DNA from: Sinonovacula constricta
Lineage: Eukaryota > Mollusca > Bivalvia > Cardiida > Solecurtidae
DNA length: 64,000 nt
NCBI GenBank assembly: GCA_007844125.1
Contig: CM017557.1
Coordinates: 61,023,911-61,087,910 of the forward strand
Direction: 5' to 3'
Shown here: positions 59,361 to 64,000 of the stretch, piece by piece
Numbering within the stretch: position 1 is the first letter of the stretch
Layout of the letters: every line of letters starts with the position of its first letter
Program-made: the position numbers and the translations under genes
The notes under the pieces: generated by a model
The model's database searches: none
What the model saw: the letters and a program-made list of their open reading frames with translations, nothing else
Told to the model about the DNA's origin: nothing

Positions 59361-59872
59361 CTGTAAGTCAGAACATAGTTTTTAAAATCTATATTTTATA
59401 ACATTTTTTTTTCAAATTTTAAAAATACAACGTATCAACTTATATTAACAATAATAAATCATACGTGCAAGTATTGTTATTATTGTTCTCTTGTTCGCAT
59501 TTAATTGTAAGAATAATCTTTAATAATAGCATGTACGTTGCAAAGATGATTTTTGTGCCAGATTGACTCTAAAACGCGATATTTCGTTCTAAGAATGACA
59601 TGAATTTACCTCAATACTCAAGATCGGGACATAATTACTCAGGCTAAGATAACACATATCGCAAACCAGGTAATAAGGCATATTCTTCATCCAATTGAGC
59701 TAGTTATTGTTGAATGGGTAGTTTTATATAATTAGCCCGGTTATTAGACAAAAAATAGCTCATCTCGAAACCATACAGTACACCAGTCGAAAAATTAAAT
59801 GGTTTGAAATAATACAAAACGTAAAATGAACATATAGATTAATGAGGATATTTTTTTTTGTTTCGTTACTTT
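59361..59872. other. Unassigned AT-rich DNA
   Basis: No gene or repeat recognised. Confidence 0.3.
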
Positions 59873-60345
59873 AACCATTAGATAACTACGTCGTTACTTT
59901 AACCATTAGATAACTACGCCGTTACTTCATACATTAGATAACTACGCCGTTAGTTTATACAATAGATAACTACGCCGTTACTTCATACATTAGATAACTA
60001 CGTCGTTAGTTTATACATTAGATAACCACATCGTTACTTTATACATTAGATAACTACATCGTTAGTTTATACATAAGATAACTACATCGTTACTTTATAC
60101 ATTGCAGTGTAGATAGCACATCGTTACTGTATACATTAGTTAATTACATCGTTACTTCATCCATTAGATAACTACGCCGTTACTTCATACATTAGATAAC
60201 TACGCCGTTACTTTATAATTAGATAACTACATCGTTACTTTATACATTAGATAACTACATCGTTACTTTATACATTAGATAACTACATCGTTACTTTATA
60301 CATTAGATAACTACATCGTTGCTTTATGCATTAGATAACTACATT
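59873..60345. repeat. 28-bp minisatellite, about 17 units
   Basis: Units contain CGTTACTTTATACATTAGAT followed by AACTACAT or AACTACGC. The TACGC variant dominates at 59910-60005 and 60170-60210, the TACATC variant elsewhere, so variants are clustered. Same period as the array at 50752 but unrelated sequence. Confidence 0.95.
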
Positions 60346-61285
60346 ATAAAACTTAAAATAAAACATTGTTCACACTGCTGCTGTTCAATGGATTATTCAA
60401 ATAAATGAGCACAACTGATGATTGCAGCTACATTACAATGAATGAAAACAAAATCTACCAATATTTCACCATGTATAAGATCACTACAGTACAAGAAAGC
60501 GCACCGTATATTTTACACTTACGAACTGGTCTCACCGCGCCAACTTTGACATCGAACGTATTATTGCGATATTAATATCTCCTCATTAGACAATCACTAG
60601 ATCGCAAGAAGTATTACCGCCTTATATGATCGTAACCCTCTGCAACCTTTGATAACTAACGCTTGTGCAGTCTCAAGATCTAATGTTTATTTTGTTGTTT
60701 TTCTTTCTAATATCTTATCAACCATCTTTTGGCTGGTACCCACATGAAGATCATATATGGTGTTAAGACCTAGAAGTAATTGAACTTGCTTTTTAATATA
60801 AAAATATACAATTACTCTTTAAATAAACAGCAGAAAAATAGTTAAGTACATTTAATTGATAACTTTCTTAACATACCCAAGGCATGTAAAACGTACTGTT
60901 CAACTGCTGTCATGTTCTTTAGCCTATAATAATTATACTTTGCTGATTTAGTTTACTACAGACCTTATGGCGCTCGTGTATGGATTCTTTTCAATCCTTT
61001 TAATGCAATAGAAACGTTGAACGATTTCACGTATGGACGGTAAATGTTTATTTAATAAGGTAAATTATCGGATAAAAATATTGTGACAAATTTACTAATG
61101 TACATAAATATATTGAGGCGGTAATAATAATTAATAATGAGAACAGTTTTTTACTTTTGAGCAGTTGTTTGGGAAGGATCATTATACAACTTCAGCTGCT
61201 TTTTTAAAAATTATAGTAACATGGTTAGTAACAGTAGTTTTCAAAGGCATTCTCCAGTGTAAGATAAGTGTAGTGTGAGTAAAAA

Positions 61286-61288
<3 letters not shown>
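60346..61288. other. Unassigned AT-rich DNA
   Basis: No gene or repeat recognised. Confidence 0.3.
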
Positions 61289-62789
<1,501 letters not shown>

Positions 62790-62870
62790 TGTATGTTCTG
62801 CATTGTATTTGCTATAAAACATGTTATGTTTTGATGCAATAGAATATTTGTAATGTATATGTATATGGTT
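62790..62870 (+). mobile_element. LINE 3'-tail fragment
   Basis: TTGCTATAAAACATGTTATG and TTTTGATGCAATAGAATATT match the end of the LINE at 16535-16575 (TTGCTATAAAACATGTATG, TTTTAATGCAATAAAAAATT), then TTGTAATGTA. Only the last 70-80 bp are recognisable. Confidence 0.6.
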
Positions 62871-64000
62871 AATTGTTTCATCAATTCTATATCTGATAGA
62901 TCGATGATGTTTTTTTTACCTATCTCAATTAAATCACGTTTCAGTGAATCATTGTAACGACATATAACTTGTAGTTGGTCGGCTGTAATGTTCAATCGAT
63001 AACAACATTGTGCATCCTGATATCTGGGTAGATCTAATCTACGGCAGCAGTAACAAGCTTCCGTTCCTATTGTGTATGCTTAATTAGTAATGACTACCAA
63101 CTTACAGTTTCCAGTATCCTTAATTGCAGGTACGTTTACATCTTGAGCAGTAAGGCTTTATTCATTAGAAGGTATCAACTGAATACCAGGTAGGGTGCTT
63201 TATATTTATATTCTATAATTCAACCAAAAAAAAAAAGAAAAAAGTAGTTAGTATTATATTTAACCACATATTGTTGTTTCTTATTTGTAGCATCAATGAT
63301 AAATTCTGAGATATTGAGAAAAAATAAATTGCACTGGCTTTATACAGACAATATGATGTGTAATAAAGGTTGTCATTTTTATATTATGACAATCTTTATT
63401 GAAAGCTATGCTTTCCTGGCGGAAAACATCAATGAAACTGGTTACAGATGACGTATTTGTTAGAAAATTCGTACCATTTTTCACAAAATATAGTCTTTTA
63501 TCAGACACTCCCTTAAGTGCTTGCGTGAGAAGGCCCCTCAATTCTGTCGTGATTTCTTAACGAAGTTGTAATTGAGTTAACTATTGACTGGTTATATGGT
63601 CGTTATCTTTGACTCAAATGCAACTGACTTCCCCCGAAAGCAGCACTAATTGGCACGGCATGTGTTTAAATCGATACTAAATAAATGAAAATGTAATTAT
63701 TTAATTATATTGCATCCAATTTTATCTCCGTGTGTACTTTTTATGTCACAGAAAAGCTAGGATAGCTTGTCATAGTTTTTAAATGCAAGTTATATAAAGG
63801 GACATTGATACATTTTTTTCATATGGTTTGTTTTGTGAAATGTCTGATAATCATCAAAAATGTGTAAATATTGGTTTATGTCAATGTCTGGCTGAAAAAA
63901 AAACTTGTATTCTCACCTGCAAAATACCTGGGAAAAAAAGGAAAACTTAGTTAAATATTGGTTGACTTATTTATTTCATTGTGTTTCAAATCCCAGGATA
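62871..64000. other. Unassigned AT-rich DNA
   Basis: No gene supported; frames at 62780-62995 and 63293-63541 lack domains. It contains one tight hairpin (63362-63400) and a poly-A/G run at about 63222. Confidence 0.3.
63362..63400. other. Tight inverted repeat (hairpin)
   Basis: AATAAAGGTTGTCAT (63362-63376) and ATGACAATCTTTATT (63386-63400): 15-bp arms with one G:T-compatible mismatch and a 9-nt AT loop. No following T-run or known RNA context. Function unknown. Confidence 0.6.

Overview
This is AT-rich, gene-poor eukaryotic nuclear DNA. It has an exon pair with GT-AG splice sites, tRNA-derived SINEs, LINE 3' remnants, MITE-like hAT derivatives, many microsatellites and several kilobase-scale minisatellites. 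There is no operon-like organisation. The mix of tRNA-SINEs, LINE tails ending in short tandem units (TTGAG, TTCTG, TTGTA, TTA) and interspersed (CA)n, (GA)n and (CAT)n tracts suggests a lophotrochozoan, most likely a bivalve mollusc. That assignment is inference, not proof.

Layout. 0-3.5 kb holds the only convincing protein-coding gene: the last two exons (435-527 and 2892-3488, plus strand) of an unrecognised multi-pass membrane protein with a Gln/Pro-rich tail ending in a PPSY motif. Its intron carries a SINE, a LINE-like tail and a second SINE. 4-16 kb contains a 383-bp hAT-like MITE, paired 17-bp minisatellites, large microsatellites, a 738-bp non-autonomous element, and a 22-bp minisatellite broken by two clean insertions, each with its own target-site duplication. 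16-32 kb is LINE debris, SINEs, dispersed repeats, a 31-bp and a 79-bp tandem array, and a hairpin made of two YY1-like motifs. 32-49 kb has a six-block tetranucleotide mosaic, a 280-bp pyrimidine tract, a LINE C-terminal pseudogene, more SINEs and dispersed repeats, and an E-box/CRE/YY1 cluster that may be a promoter. 50.7-52.8 kb is a 28-bp minisatellite of about 74 units with a 16-unit higher-order duplication. 53-64 kb holds two SINEs, a weak coding-like ORF, an old 3.8-kb-spaced duplication, a second 28-bp minisatellite and a pogo/Tigger-like terminus embedded in (TA)n.

Apart from the membrane-protein gene, most of the recognisable structure is mobile DNA and tandem repeats. I found no convincing new multi-gene system. 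The most informative observations are the precise 8-bp target-site duplications around several miniature elements, which assign them to the hAT superfamily, and the nested insertions that give a relative chronology for the minisatellites. All other open frames looked like chance or low-complexity translations.
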